Positions 32,100-44,720 of a stretch of DNA of 64,000 bases are shown here, one piece after another (the first letter of the stretch is position 1; every line of letters starts with the position of its first letter). The translations under genes and the position numbers were made by a program. The notes below the pieces were generated by a model. The model had not been told where the DNA came from. It saw nothing but the letters and a program-made list of their open reading frames with translations, and did not search any database. The stretch covers positions 1,302,001-1,366,000 of the forward strand of contig JAECYW010000016.1 in the NCBI GenBank assembly GCA_023014335.1, read 5' to 3'. Source of the DNA: Galerina marginata (Eukaryota; Basidiomycota; Agaricomycetes; Agaricales; Galerinaceae).

Positions 32100-32711
32100 C
32101 GATCATGAAGAGGACGAATAGAGGATATTTGATCTTGGAACGACGTGCTAACTTGTTTTGGCTGAGTGCAGCTTGGATTATTTTTGCTCGTTGAAAACTG
32201 CCTTCGCCTCCCTTCGGTCATGCCAGTGATCATGAGCTAGAGCATGAACCCAATTCTGGTGCCCAAATCCAAAGCCTGTGCGATGGCGGTGAGAGATGAA
32301 GCATTGAGGAGGTATCTTAGCCTGTTTCCTTCGGATGCTAAGAACCAAAAGAAATGTACAATTAGCGCTTGGCCCGGCTTGAGCGCTCTACCTTTTACAT
32401 CCCTGATGCTGGAAGTCCTTTTGTGATTCGCAATGTGAATGCCGTATCAAAATGATCAATGGGGCAGGCCGCGCTTGTCCGTGTGATCGTGACCAGTAAT
32501 CATGTGTCGTGGCTACGCGCAAACGTGACCAGTGTTCTGATTTTATTGCATTTGACATTTCCAACCTCTTCCTCATCATGCGTTCATGAACTAACTTCGT
32601 TTGAATCTCAACATTCCACAGCGCAGTTTGAACCGCTTGTAAACTCTCCATTCAGGCTACTTGGCCTCAGAAACACACTCCGAGTCACCGAATTGACGTC
32701 GGGTTCTCAAA
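32100..32711. other. Intergenic region between the F-box paralogues
   Basis: 612 bp holding the 3' end of F-box A and the promoter of F-box B. No gene, repeat or transposon end is seen. Confidence 0.45.
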
Positions 32712-34711
32712 ATGCCGTGTAGGACTCTGGCTGACCTGCCTCTGGACATACACAGTAACATCCTCGGTTTTCTACATCCAACTGATATTATTGCGACGTG
32801 TCAGGTACTCGTCACTTCATTTGAATTTGAATGCACCATGGACTGACCCATCCTGCCATATTTGCAGTCCTGTAAAAGCCTTCATTTTGTGTGTTCGATG
32901 CGCTCCATTTGGATAGGAGCCTTACGGTCGACTATCTCAACCAACTTTATTTTTGGCGGACCCTTCCACGCACAGAACTTGATGACACTGGACGAGCTAC
33001 AACATGCGGCAACGGCCCCTGCGCGCATGCTACGCCTCCTCGAAGGCCGACAACGGAAGAAGAACCACGAAAACCGAAAGATACATTGCCTTTATTCGAC
33101 TGTGGTCCCCCTTTACAGGACCGACGAATGTGACGGGAATGTTGAATTGGCTATTCAAAAAATATTCCTTGTTCCCGGTGGTCGATATGTAGTTGCAACT
33201 TCAAGTGCACGCTTGATGGTAATTGACCTTAAGCGTTTTTTCGATTCCAGTGGCGACGATCCTGCGGAATATGTAGTCTCCATGCAATTTAGACCTAACA
33301 GTAATGATATAAAAGTGGGGCAAGCGCCCGACAAGCCTTCCAACTTGCGTATCGTCGTACCGGAAGTCAGGAGCAATTCCCTCATGTACGTTTCAATTTT
33401 TCTGTACTTCAAGTTTTCTTATCCGTAATCTTTACAGGTACAGCGTCACAGTTTTTGAATATGACTCATCCACCCACGAACTTTCTATCCTACGGAGATT
33501 TTTGCTACCGTCAGACCTCGGGGAGAGAAGACTCGTTTCTTGTCTCGCAAACAATCTTTTTGTTTTTGTCGCTAGGCAAGTTTCCACTATCTATGTGTGG
33601 GATTTTGTGCGCGACTTGTATGTCAGCTGGAAATTCGATGTGGAAGAACGAATTAGCCATGTGAGTTTTTCATTTGACAAAACAATGTGCCCCTTTGAAT
33701 TCATCTACTCTCCCTTCTTAGGTTATGGTCTCCGCCAACAAAGTTATACTTCTCAATAAACGTTCTGTGGACATTTGGAATATACCTCCACTTTTTGCGC
33801 CTAAGCATGAAGTGATACATTCAACCCCTACCCCTTCCTCGTCAATTGCCGATGTCATATCTATTACGGACACCTCCCATATTGCACATGAATCATCTGA
33901 CACCTTACTAGCAGATACCGTGAATTCCTTGGTCTCTAACTATGCAATTGACACCTCTTGTATCCGTTGCATCGATGACTGGTATATTGGAGCAGGGCAC
34001 CCACCGATATTCGACATTTTTCTGTATCAGAAAGCCCACCTGTGGAAAGACGTGGCCTTCAGACACCACCTCTGCTTCCCTGGTCATGCCGATATAAGCA
34101 TATTTCCAGGGGATCTGGAAGGACAACCACCTCATCTTCGACTGTTCGACTTCTATCCATTTATGGATAGCGAACAAATGACTTTCCAACCATATCGCTC
34201 TGTCGACCGTCTTATAGTCCTGCATTGGTATTATCGCGGGGTTTATTACTTGCTTTCAACTTCTAGCCCTGGACCAGAGGCGCTTTCACGACCCCAACAA
34301 AATCCCCCAGCCGCCGCACTGGGCGCCGACTTGAGTCCGACCTCACGTCTACCCTATTTGGATCCTCATGAAATTTTTGAACTCCCGATTACACCCGTAA
34401 GTATTGCCCATGGAACGACCAGAGCCTTCTGCTTCGATCCACCGTCAGGTCGACTATGCCGGCCAGCATGCGATGGAATATCTCTCCTTATCCAAGATTT
34501 CCTCCCCCTTCCTCCATCTCTAGAAGAGAAGTATTATGCTACGCAAAGGGAATTTGTTGGCAACCGTTTGAGTTGGGGGGCTAGGGAGGCGAAGATGAGG
34601 CAGTGGATGAAGGAACGAAAGAAAAGTGTTCTGGTTGAGGATGTGAGCGATGATGAAACATTTTATGATCAATTACCTGAGGAAGATCATGGATCTGATT
34701 CAGATTATTAG
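32712..34711 (+). CDS. F-box protein B
   Basis: Four exons, 32712-32804, 32868-33385, 33438-33660 and 33722-34711, give 607 aa. The N-terminal F-box reads LADLPLDIHSNILGFLHPTD and SCKSLHFVCSMRSIWIGALR. The downstream half parallels protein A block by block (LDELQHAATAPARMLRLLEG, NNLFVFVARQVSTIYVWDFV, CIDDWYIGAGHPP). The C-terminal tail is acidic (VEDVSDDETFYDQLPEEDHG). It is intact, with all introns GT-AG. It lies 612 bp behind gene A in the same orientation and probably has its own promoter. Its expected role, as for A, is substrate choice for an SCF ubiquitin ligase; the target is unknown. Confidence 0.85.
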
Positions 34712-34968
34712 GCTCGTTAGGCTTGATGTTGACTGTGATAATGGACAATTGTCAATGACTTCATGAACTTTTCCTGTCTTGTCAGGGACCCAGTGGCCAA
34801 AGAAATACGCAATGGATATAGGGTTGGGTTCGTACCCATGAAGGTCACTCATGTGTTACTGGGGAAAAGCGAGCCGCAGACAACTTTCGCTGGTATTGCC
34901 TTTCCTTTTGCTCATTGCCTCGAAAACAAGTACGAGTGTATTTGTGGTATTTTTAGCCCAAGTAAAGG

Positions 34969-34976
34969 TATAAATA
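34969..34976 (+). promoter_or_regulatory. TATA box of HSP70-like gene 1
   Basis: TATAAATA 55 bp before the first ATG used (35031). Copies 2 and 3 have TATATA and TATAAA at nearly the same distance, so the core promoter layout is conserved. Confidence 0.5.
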
Positions 34977-35030
34977 CTATTGACGGCCCAGCCCCAGAGC
35001 CCAGCTCTCACCTTAACCAACGACTTCAAG

Positions 35031-37606
35031 ATGGTTCAGTGGACTCGCGCAGCCTATGCAGGAAGCTATCGTAAACTTGTTCTTGCCTTCGATATCGGGA
35101 CAACGTTCAGTGGGATATCGTACAGGTACGCATGACCTCCTACAATCTGGACCTGTCCTCATGTTCTGCTGCCCAGCATACTTGACCCTGGAACGGCGCC
35201 CAAGATTCAACCTGTAACAAGGTAGCCTCAGCCCATGTCATTCCTTTACATTCAGCGCTGAATCCACATCTATATTGCGAAAGGTATAACCTTTACGATG
35301 ATGGACATCAACGTACAACCTCTATCTCGAAAGTGCCTACTGTTATCTATTACGACGAACTCGGGAACGCGCGCGCACTTGGGGCAGAAACGACTGAAGA
35401 ATCAGTTGTCTCTAAGGGTTGGATGAAGGTAGAATGGTCCGTTATCATTCCATTTTACCTTGACTTCCAAATTACTAAATCGACCCTGGTAGGTTCAAAC
35501 TTTACCTTCGTCCCACTTCTGCTCCAGGCGCTGATGTTACGCCAAATCTCCCGCCGCTTCCGCCTAACAAAAGCATTGTTGAGGTCTATGTTGACTTCCT
35601 GCGGTACATGCAGCGATGTGCAAGGGACTACATCACCGATGCGCATGGCTCCGAGCTTTGGTCGTCAGTGGAGAACGGCAGAATCGACTACGTCCTTTCG
35701 CATCCTAACGGATGGGAAGGAAAGCAGCAGTCAATCATGCGAATGGCTGCGATCAAAGCTGGTTTGATAACTGACTCTACGGAAGATCGTGATCGGGTCG
35801 TTTTTATCAGCGAAGGAGAGGCCAGTCTACATTTCGCAGCGCACGACGGTGTGTTGGACTCGGCCGTAAAGGTAAGTTGATAGCTTGCCCAATTTGAAGG
35901 TTATTTGATCTTGGGAATGAAGAAAGGAGGAAGTATTGCCGTTGTTGATGCTGGAGGAGGCACAATAGATGTGAGCTGCTACAGGAAGAAGAAGAAAGTT
36001 AGCGACGAGAGAGGCACGTTTGAGGAAGTCACCCCTTCGCAATGTAAGTCACTTTGCAACGGGACGATTTGTGTCTAATTTAACCGGTTTTATCTTACCG
36101 CACAGCTTATTTCCATGGATCGGTGTTTGTTACCCTAAATGCTCGTGTCCTCTTAGAAAGTGGGTTCTCAATTCCCTTCAACCCCTCCTCCGTGCTCATA
36201 AATCGACCGCGTGTTCGATAGGCCATCTGAAAGACTCTGTCTACCTTGACGATCTCGACAAAATACTGCATTCCTTTGATACAACGACAAAGCTACGATT
36301 TCGAGATGCAAACCAACCTCAGTTCGTTAAATTTGGCTCAGCGACGGATACCGATATTCCCCATAACATCCGCCTCGGCCAACTGAAGCTTGATGGGTAA
36401 GCCTACATTTTTCTGGCTCGCTTCGGTTTGAGTATCATATGAATGTCGTAAAACTTTAGCAATCACATCGCAATGTTTTTCAAACCTTCGGTCGAGTGCA
36501 TAACTCACGCTATTATGGAGCAACGCAAAATAGCGCTCAAACCGATTTCGGTTTGTCAGCTTTGTCCAAACCTTCTATTTACCCGCCTGATACCGTTCTA
36601 TGAAGCATGTCGTACTTGTTGGTGGATTTTCTGCCAGCGATTGGTTATTTGAACGAGTAAGAGAGTCACTGGAGCCTCTTCGTTTGAAAGTTCTCAGAGC
36701 TGGATCCCAACCGTGCGCTCATTCACATTTTAGTCTTATACATAGAACCTTCCTGACGGTCCATCTAGTAATAAGGCAGTGGCCGATGGCGCTGTTTCCT
36801 TTTATCTTGACCACTTTGTCCGCAACAGAGTGTCCAAATTTGCGTACGGTGTGTTTGGCAGGGTGACTTACAATCCGAAAATCAAAGGCCATAAGGAATG
36901 GCGAGACAGTCATGGAGAAGATGCTGTCAATATTAATAACAGAGGAGCTGAAGCACTGCGGGATTACTTTTCTGTTCTAGTGCCAAAGGCTCGTAAAATT
37001 TGAAGCCATGGTTAGTGGTTGGAAAATAATCATTGAACAGGGTGCGCTTGTTTCAGAGGGAAAAGAGTTTAGGATTCCAAATTACTATCTGGGGACCACC
37101 GAAATGGATGCAACCAAGGACGAGCTTTCAGTGGCGGAAAGTGTTATGCATTGCTACCGAGGGGAAAAGAAAGTGATGTCCAGGCAACATGAGCCAGGTA
37201 AGCAAATATTCTTTGGTCTCAGATCTAATTCTAAATTCACACCGCATCACAAAGAGAGCTTCACAGCTGTCTGCAAAATCCATGCCAAATTGGGAAATGT
37301 TCCAGAGCTATTCGGCGTTGCTCCTCAAGGATGGAAATATCGTGAAAAGAAATGTGACCTTGTGCTATTTTTGGGGAATGCAGAGATGCAGGCTGAACTG
37401 GCTTGGAAGGAAAATGTGTGTTGTGTCTTGGTCTCTCATCAGGAATTGTAGCTGATACTGAAGGTTTTTTACCCCTTAGGGAATAGAGAAAAGGTGTGTT
37501 TCATGGCCTATCATCACCATGAGGGATGACTTATAATTGTGCTATCAGAGAGCCGGCAAAATTGTTATATGATTATGGAGATATACCCACCGAGATTTCT
37601 CTTTAG
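35031..37606 (+). CDS. HSP70-like ATPase (HSPA12-type), copy 1
   Basis: Fourteen exons: 35031-35125, 35177-35221, 35284-35436, 35493-35871, 35923-36043, 36106-36159, 36222-36396, 36460-36550, 36606-36712, 36769-36988, 37041-37197, 37255-37415, 37480-37493 and 37549-37606; 609 aa. The actin-like ATPase signatures are LAFDIGTTFSGISYR (phosphate 1), VVDAGGGTIDVSCY (phosphate 2) and HVVLVGGFSASDWLF (adenosine loop). No classical substrate-binding domain is present, so it belongs with the divergent HSPA12-like group that is expanded in mushrooms. Intron 10 (36989-37040) begins with GC (AAG|GCTCGT) where copies 2 and 3 have GT. If it is not spliced, the protein would stop after VPKARKI. The ancestral C-terminus YGDIPTEISL is kept. 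Confidence 0.85.
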
Positions 37607-37982
37607 GCAACAGGAATTATATAGAGCATCATTGATACTTAACACAGTTGCCTCGCCTCGCCCTCGACACTGGAGCACTGTACAATACTCGATATCTGAT
37701 TTAATATAGTGGTTTTTCCTTTACGGTCGTGGTCGAGAAACTCCGGTCGGCAGGAGTAAATCTGGACATTATCAGATTGCATGAGATGAGTTGAATACCC
37801 AGGACGTTGTTAAAACTCAAGTTTCGGACGTTTTGCAAACATGTTGCAGGCACGCGACCAATTTAGGAAATTAATTCCTAATTCGGAGGACAAAGCGTCA
37901 TCGCATGGTGTGCGACTGAAAACTATTCAACACGTACAATGTACAGTAATCATATGTCTAGCAATTACTCACTGTAAAGGTA
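37607..37982. other. Intergenic region
   Basis: 376 bp between the convergent 3' ends of HSP70-like copy 1 (+) and the flavin-reductase-like gene (-). Nothing recognisable. Confidence 0.4.
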
Positions 37983-38969
37983 TCAAGACTCTTTCCTGCA
38001 GGTGGTATAATTACGTTGGTGGTACACCAAAGGCAACGTCCGTTCATCTCCCTCCTTCACTTCTTCACCATCGGTCACGGTCTCTACCCGCAACACCCTT
38101 GCGATAAATAATTCGGATCCAGCTTCACCCTTTCCTAGCACCGGCATTCCATGAGCAGTTCCTGACTTTCCATCTTGCTCAAGAAACTCCAAATCATACA
38201 GCGGTATCGGTCCTCCGACGAGCCTACACGAAAGGGCCCCGACAACACCGTTGATGACGGGAAGCCCATCTTGCGATAGTGTATACGGGACTCCCTTTTT
38301 TGCGAGAGAAGATGAGTCGTGAAAGGGTGTCGGGTGGAGGTCGGGTCGGGAGAATGTGACAGCCGTGGAAGCTTGTGAGGCCGAGAGGAGGTTGATTACC
38401 ATGTGCGCTGCTCCTTGGGCGGAGGGTAGTGATGAAGAGGAAGACGAGTTAGAGAGAGAGGCTAAAGTTGTAGCCATCCTTGACGGAATCCGTAGCGCAA
38501 AAGCTACAAGAGGATATGGGTCCATGGCGATCGAGGTAAACGACGAGAGTGTAGCTCCGTGATAAATATTCGCCTTCTTGTGGTCAATGCTATTTGCAGG
38601 ACTAGTGGGAGTTCTTGAATTCGGCATAAAGGACGTGACCACCGCGACAGGTTGCGCGATATTCCTCAGCAGTGAACGCAATTCTGCTTTCAACCTCCTG
38701 CTCTCCTCTTTCCGATGTATCCGCGATGCCGTATCGTCCACTTCTCGTTCTCGAGCGTGAAAACGAACCTCCGGCGTTGGTTTGCTTGTTCTATCACGGT
38801 CGCCCAATCCCTCCTTCACCTCCCTGCGAAGCTGTGGCCTACTCGCACTCGCACTGGCCGTTCCTACTGCCCTCCACCTTGTTGCGGCCTGCATAGAAGT
38901 CGTTGACCAAGGATTTACCTTCGATCTGGAGGAGAGAGCAAGCCTACGGCATCTATGGATGTGGGACAT
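37983..38969 (-). CDS. Flavin-reductase-like (FMN-binding split-barrel) protein
   Basis: Single exon, about 328 aa from ATG 38969-38967 (an alternative ATG at 38894 gives 303 aa). The N-terminus is rich in Arg and Ser with few acids (TRWRAVGTASASASRPQLRR), suggesting a mitochondrial presequence. The domain core is LRNIAQPVAVVTSFMP, HGATLSSFTSIAMDPYPLVAFALR, INLLSASQAS, GVVGALSCRLVGGPIPLYDL and LPLVYHQRNY. This is the arrangement of flavin-reductase-like proteins that bind FMN in a split barrel. An oxidoreductase role is expected from the family; the substrate is unknown. It lies downstream of and in the same orientation as DNA polymerase alpha, about 310 bp away. Confidence 0.8.
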   Translation of the reverse strand: MSHIHRCRRLALSSRSKVNPWSTTSMQAATRWRAVGTASASASRPQLRREVKEGLGDRDRTSKPTPEVRFHAREREVDDTASRIHRKEESRRLKAELRSLLRNIAQPVAVVTSFMPNSRTPTSPANSIDHKKANIYHGATLSSFTSIAMDPYPLVAFALRIPSRMATTLASLSNSSSSSSLPSAQGAAHMVINLLSASQASTAVTFSRPDLHPTPFHDSSSLAKKGVPYTLSQDGLPVINGVVGALSCRLVGGPIPLYDLEFLEQDGKSGTAHGMPVLGKGEAGSELFIARVLRVETVTDGEEVKEGDERTLPLVYHQRNYTTCRKES

Positions 38970-39281
38970 GAAAGAATGCGGTGCCTCCACACCTGGCCGG
39001 GGTATTGAATATGAGGAAGACCCTCCAGTCGCTCACTTGGTGGTGCAAGTTCGAAAATATCGTAACGCCCGCGTCACAGGGATTGGTTGGTGATGTCAGT
39101 GTCACGGACCTTCTCGCATGCAGTTTGGTAGATAGATTAGTGGGATGTCTCTATAGGTGATTCACTGGTCATTATGGATACATAGCATACAGTTACACGG
39201 AAAGCATAGTAAAACAAGTCCATGATACATAGCAAGACAGCAACAGAGCCTGAGGTATTAAAAAAATGACGAACAAATAAA

Positions 39282-42200
39282 TCATGCTTTCAAGTTCATC
39301 TGAGAGAAAATGGAACCGAGGTCCACCCAACGTCGCCCGCAATTGTTCAAGTGCTTGTCCACGCAGTCCGCCAAATTTCGCAACAGCGCTTGATTCTTCG
39401 CAATGATCGCTTGGACAGTATCTGATCAAGATATTAGCTTGCAGAATTATGCCTCAATGGCTTAATCCAACATACCATGCGTGTTTGACTTTTTCACAGC
39501 TTCGAGTGCTTTCTCGGTGTCGAAGAGTGAACCATAGAATCGGAGTTGATTGTATAACTGGGTGTCAGAGTACTGGGCGGACGTTATGTTGTCAGTGCTT
39601 GTGGCGAGAAATCACGACATGAAACTTACCTCGAAAGTGACTCGTCCTTTACATTCTCTTCGCAAGCACCTTCGACCATAAACCCCCATCATCCGCGTCC
39701 GATTATCGCATGTCTGATCGTTGCAGACTGTCCAGCCTTCGTAGTATCGTGCTATTGATTCCCGTATCTGGACTTCTAGTTGCGTCTGCAGGCTGCCTGA
39801 GCTGATCGTTTTGGAACAAGCAGGGCAAGTTGGACCAGTTGGAAGCAAAATATTCGCCTGGGAGAACTTGAGTTTCGATAACCAGACTACGATAGAAATA
39901 ACATACATCTGGATCATTAAGAGGCAGGAACGGCAGTCGTGCTTGACAATGGCGACATCGAATTAGCAGAGGTAAAGCGTCACGGAACCTCTCAGCATCG
40001 GAGATCTGAGAGTCGAGTGCTGGGAATATTCTCTCATCCCCACCGACGGCGCTGCGGTAACGCATTGGATCCAGGCCTATGTTGATATCGAACAAGTCAG
40101 CGCTCTCTTAACATCTGCTTAATTTATTTTGAGCTTACCTAGGCATTCCGCTAACCGAGCCCTATCTGTACCCTCAATTGGGTCACAAAGACGCTCGATG
40201 GGAGGCAGCACTTGATGCGAGAGATAATATTGGTAGTCTGGCAGAAGAGAAAGATGAACCTTTAGCTGAGCGCAGGAAAGGATAGCGAGGAATTCACCAA
40301 TAGTGAGGGTAGCGCCGGCTTTCCTAAACTCGTCAGGGTGCTTTGCACGATCAGCTTGCCCAGACTTCGAGCTCTCTTCGCCTTCCTCCAAGCAGAAGAT
40401 ATACGGGATAACGTCGCCATTTTTTGCCGAGCCCCCTTTTTGCTTCATCCTCAGGGCGACTTGGACGTGCGGCTGGCTTTTGGCATCTGGATAATCTTCA
40501 GGGTTTTTGCCGAGCCGCTTCAAATACGTCAGAACGAAGAAATTATAAACGGGGGAATGGACATTACCTTGAAGATGATGAAAGAATCCACCTTGATCTT
40601 CCCATTGCGTACGTCCTCGCCAATTGTGGTCAGATACTCATGAATATTTTCGACTACACTCTCGGTGGCATCTCCTGATAGGATTTGGTTCAAAACATAC
40701 CTAGGCTACTGTTTGAGTAAGGATGAATTGATGAAGCATGTAAGGACGTACTGTGAAACATCCTTGGATAGATTGCAGTATTCTCGGCGTTTCATATCAA
40801 GACCCTTGACCTCAGTGCTGGTCTTGGTACCATCTTCTACCTTGACGGCCGCGTACTTCTTTTTTTGCAATAGAAGTAGTCGTTCAAACACAGCGTCTAG
40901 ATCGATTTCCAGTAGCCTGTATCGATCGTTGACAGCTTTCTTGAACATCGCCGAAATCTTCAAAGCCTCTGCAAGGTCTGTGACATTGGAGTTGACAAAG
41001 ACGGAGTCAGTATCACCATATACGACCTGGGAATAATTGGCTGTTGAGTAAATATTTTAGAAGAAAGGAAGGGTGGTAGTACATCGAGGTTGAGACTTTC
41101 TGCCAGTTCTCTCGTATGTGTCAGGATTTCTCTTCCTTTATAAGTCGTGAGGGCAGCGAGTGGGCGAGCGTAGAACCTTGAATATTCAAATCCAAGGCAT
41201 CCGTACATACTGTTTGCAGTAAGTTTAAGAGCTTGTTGTTTGATGTCGTACTGCCAAACCAAATCAATATGGATCCAAGTTACCCAAGATAAACGCCGTA
41301 CCTGGAGGATCTGGGCTTGTGAGGCTGTTCTATCCTTCATCAGAGATTTAACTTGTCGCCGACGGTTGACAAGTGTCGCAATAAGTCGCGGCAGAATACC
41401 CTGCCCAACATCCGACGGTGGAGGTTCAGGTATCCGCTCATCGCCGTTCTTTCTCACAAATCAGCGAGGTCACAAGTAACAAAGTCGAATGTATACCAAC
41501 CTCATCGTCTTCCACAGGTTCGACTGTTGTGAAGTCGATATTGTATTCCTGGATAATGCTGGGGTACAGCGAGTTGAAGTCCATGACCAAGATAAACTTG
41601 TCCCATAAACCACGTTTCGGCTCGAAAACGAGACCTCCTTTATACTTGTCGCGTTTTCCTTTCGTGGGCTTCTTCCCTGCTCCTCCACCACCCTCTGCTT
41701 CCTCTTCCTGAGGCTCCTCCTTGACCGCTTTCTTTCCGTAAGTCTTGTCAGGACAGATGTATTTTAGACGATGGAATTCATGTAACAGAATGTATTCGTT
41801 TCGTTCGGCACGACCGCCGTTCAGAGTTTTATTCCTGTGATGGATATGATATGAGACCGAGGTCAAAGAAACCATATAAAATAATCACCATGAGTTACCA
41901 GCCAGGTTGGTAAGCTGCTTCGTTAACGGTAGTATTTGGACCTTCGACGCAATGGCCATCTGCAAGTGGGCATCGAGCTCGCAGTGGCGGACGAATTTCA
42001 GCATAGGTTCTGGTGACGAGAGACTGCCATCTAGTTTGCTTGCAGTGTCGTCAGGATCGTAATCCTCCCGATCGATGCTCAGATGGGTCTTGCACATCTC
42101 AGTCATCGACCACGTAGTGGAGGAAATCATGCTCTGCGCAGGTGGTTCGAATCAGCTTTCCGCGTGAAGAGTAGTTACAAACCTTGGCTCCTTCACTAGC

Positions 42201-44598
42201 AAGGTCGCACAGCAAGCGACCATTTAAAAACTTGAGATTAGTGCCCTGCCTCCCGATAGTAGGCCACTTCGAACGTCGAAAACGTCCTAACCGCGACCAA
42301 CTGTCGGCTTTGAGATCTCGCATCCTGTTAAGGAGCACGTCGAGCGATACACCGAGGAACTCATGGCCGATTATGATGTCCGGGTCCGCCTTGAAGATAG
42401 CCACTATTTAATCAAGTCAGAGGGCTTTAAATACACGCTAAAAGGGAAGAAAAATACATAGTAGTTGGTTGAGAAGCAATCTTTCATGTGGCACTGACGT
42501 GATCGAGCCCTTGGTGCTTGTCTTTGCGAGCTTCTCGAAGTTGGGAGGGAATTTGTCGAGCGGGCGGACGAATGTTTGGACAGTGCATTTAAGCTTCTCA
42601 GGAGGAGTTCCGTCCTCGATTTGCACTGCCGGTGTTGTGTAAGATAGCGAATGTTTAGACTATTTGCTTCGAAACCTACTATCATGCCAGACTCTGGTTG
42701 TTGCGCAGACGATTTCCCTCTTATTTTCCTGGTGATTGACGATAGTGCGGATGCTTAGACTCATCACGTTAAGCGGAGGTTGTTCTTTCGGCGCGGTAGC
42801 ATCTGTTTCGGGAAATGGATTGAAGTCTTTAGGGTTGGAGACGGTCGCTTCGAGTTTACACCACGAAATCTTAAGTATAAATGTCGATATCATAGGAATG
42901 TGTCAACGAAAGTAGCACGTACGCCTTTGTGTTCAATAACAGGATTCTTGATCGTAATCCAACATGGGCCCATGATCTTCCGCTTGACGACGAGCAGCTC
43001 GAAAGCGCTGGTATTTGTGCCTAAGATCTGCGCGATATTCTGACTTTCCGCATTCATAGGTATGATAGGCTCTTTGGGAGAAGTCAGTAAGTTGTCGACG
43101 AGGTGAAAAGATATAACATGTACGGTCGAAACCATAGACAACCTTCATCCATCGACTTTCTCCTCTTGGAATATCCTTTTCTCCAAAAGCATACTTCCGG
43201 TTGACAAACTTCTGTCGATATCCTTTGATCTTCAGCTGTTTTCGGATCAAATCGAAGTCGTCATCAATGTCGTCCTCAGTAGGAATGATGTCGGTTTCGT
43301 GGACTTTGCCTTCGTCGTCCATCTCGACGCGCTTTTCGCGAGGCAGGACAAAGAGGTTGCGTTGGATGCCTTCGACCGTCACGCAACACGATATCCACGA
43401 ATCCGAGGTTTTGTCCTTTAGTTTTCCAACGAAGTAGAGTTTCCCATCGAGTTCGAGATAATCGAGCCAAAAGAACCGGAGGGAGCCATCGGGTTCAAGG
43501 GCGGAGATATTCGTCGTGTTGGACGTGCTCTTGCTGGTGGAAAGAGGACCAAATTTTTCTTCTGTTTCTACCTCTAGGGAGTCGTATACCGAAAGCCAAG
43601 CTGGCTTAACATCGGGCTCTTCGAACTTGTTCTTGTTGGATGGTGCGGCTTTCTTGGGGAGAGAAATATCCTTGGCTTCTTTCTTCACAACAGGCTTGAC
43701 ATCGAGGTCGTTGTCGATGTCCATAAAATCGTCCATATCAATGTCGTCGTAAGACGCGTCAAAATCGTCCGCAAAATCACTTGAGCCGCTGTGGACATCC
43801 AGGTTGGCCAGACCTTCTGCTGTCGGTGCTAAGCCATCGTCGTCCGTCCGTAAGCGCTTATTCGGACTTGAAAACGCGTCGTCGGTAGTGACAAATTGAG
43901 CGTCGTCCATCGGCCCATCCGATGAGATTTCATGAGCTTTCGATCGATATGAATTATAACCAGGTCTTCTCGTGGATGGTTCGGAATCGGAGTCGTCAGT
44001 TGGTGATGGTTTGCGTTTGCGGGAAATTTTCTTGGGGATGGGGTCAACAGGCATCGTGTCCATCGTTCCGAGCAGAGCAGACATAAAATCTTGCTCTTGT
44101 TCTGCAGAAACGGCAGGGCGATAGGCATTAATTGAAGGCGCGGCCGGAGGAGGCGGTTTGGGTTTCGATTTAGCTTTCGATGTTTCAGCCTTTGCTTTCT
44201 TTTTCTTGCCTTTCAAGAGATCAGTAGCTGAGTACACGACACAACCCAAAAACGCACTTGTTCTCCGATCGTCGTCTTCCTCGGAGTCATACCGCTCCTC
44301 ATCGACTCCGCCTGTCCAATCATCCATCCCGTTGTCAACGTATCCTTCTGCTCCGTCGTCTACAACAAAGTCATCTCTCTGTAAGCGGCCTTTCACAATG
44401 CTCTTGTATTGATCTTCTGTGACTTCGTCATAGATCTCCACATCTTCTTCCTGTACGCGTCGTTTAGTCCTTGGACCGATATAGACGCGAAAAGATGGAA
44501 ATCACCTTGAAAACACGCGTTCCACCTTCCCGAGCCCTCTTGTACTCTGCCAATTTGTCGAGTTTGGACTTCTTGTCGCGTCGTAAGCGGTCTGCCAT
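39282..44598 (-). CDS. POL1: DNA polymerase alpha, catalytic subunit
   Basis: Seventeen minus-strand exons: 44598-44506, 44450-43124, 43071-42923, 42869-42680, 42625-42458, 42403-42183, 42133-41889, 41834-41501, 41448-41302, 41250-41083, 41026-40752, 40700-40568, 40517-40139, 40076-39907, 39857-39630, 39572-39476 and 39421-39282; 1487 aa. The N-terminus has the pol-alpha signature [20 protein letters not shown]. Family-B polymerase motifs are [17 protein letters not shown] (motif A), [15 protein letters not shown] (motif B) and VYGDTDSVF (motif C, at the start of exon 11). [11 protein letters not shown] belongs to the inactive exonuclease-like region. The C-terminal zinc modules are CRHC, CPAC, then CNDQTC and CRRECKG, which bind the B subunit. 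It acts with primase to start replication. All introns are GT-AG, 49-62 nt. Confidence 0.95.
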
Positions 44599-44720
44599 GG
44601 TGGTGTCAGGGTTCAGAGGTTCGTGGCGAGCACCGTCAATGTTGTCACGACTGTCGGAAATTGAAACTGAGTTGACACGCGTTGTCACACCTCCCAATTA
44701 AGCACCCCAGTACCTGCGTT

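Noticed and set aside
42146..42160. ggttcgaatc resembling a tRNA B box
   Set aside because: It lies in an intron of DNA polymerase alpha; there is no matching A box, acceptor stem or cloverleaf around it.
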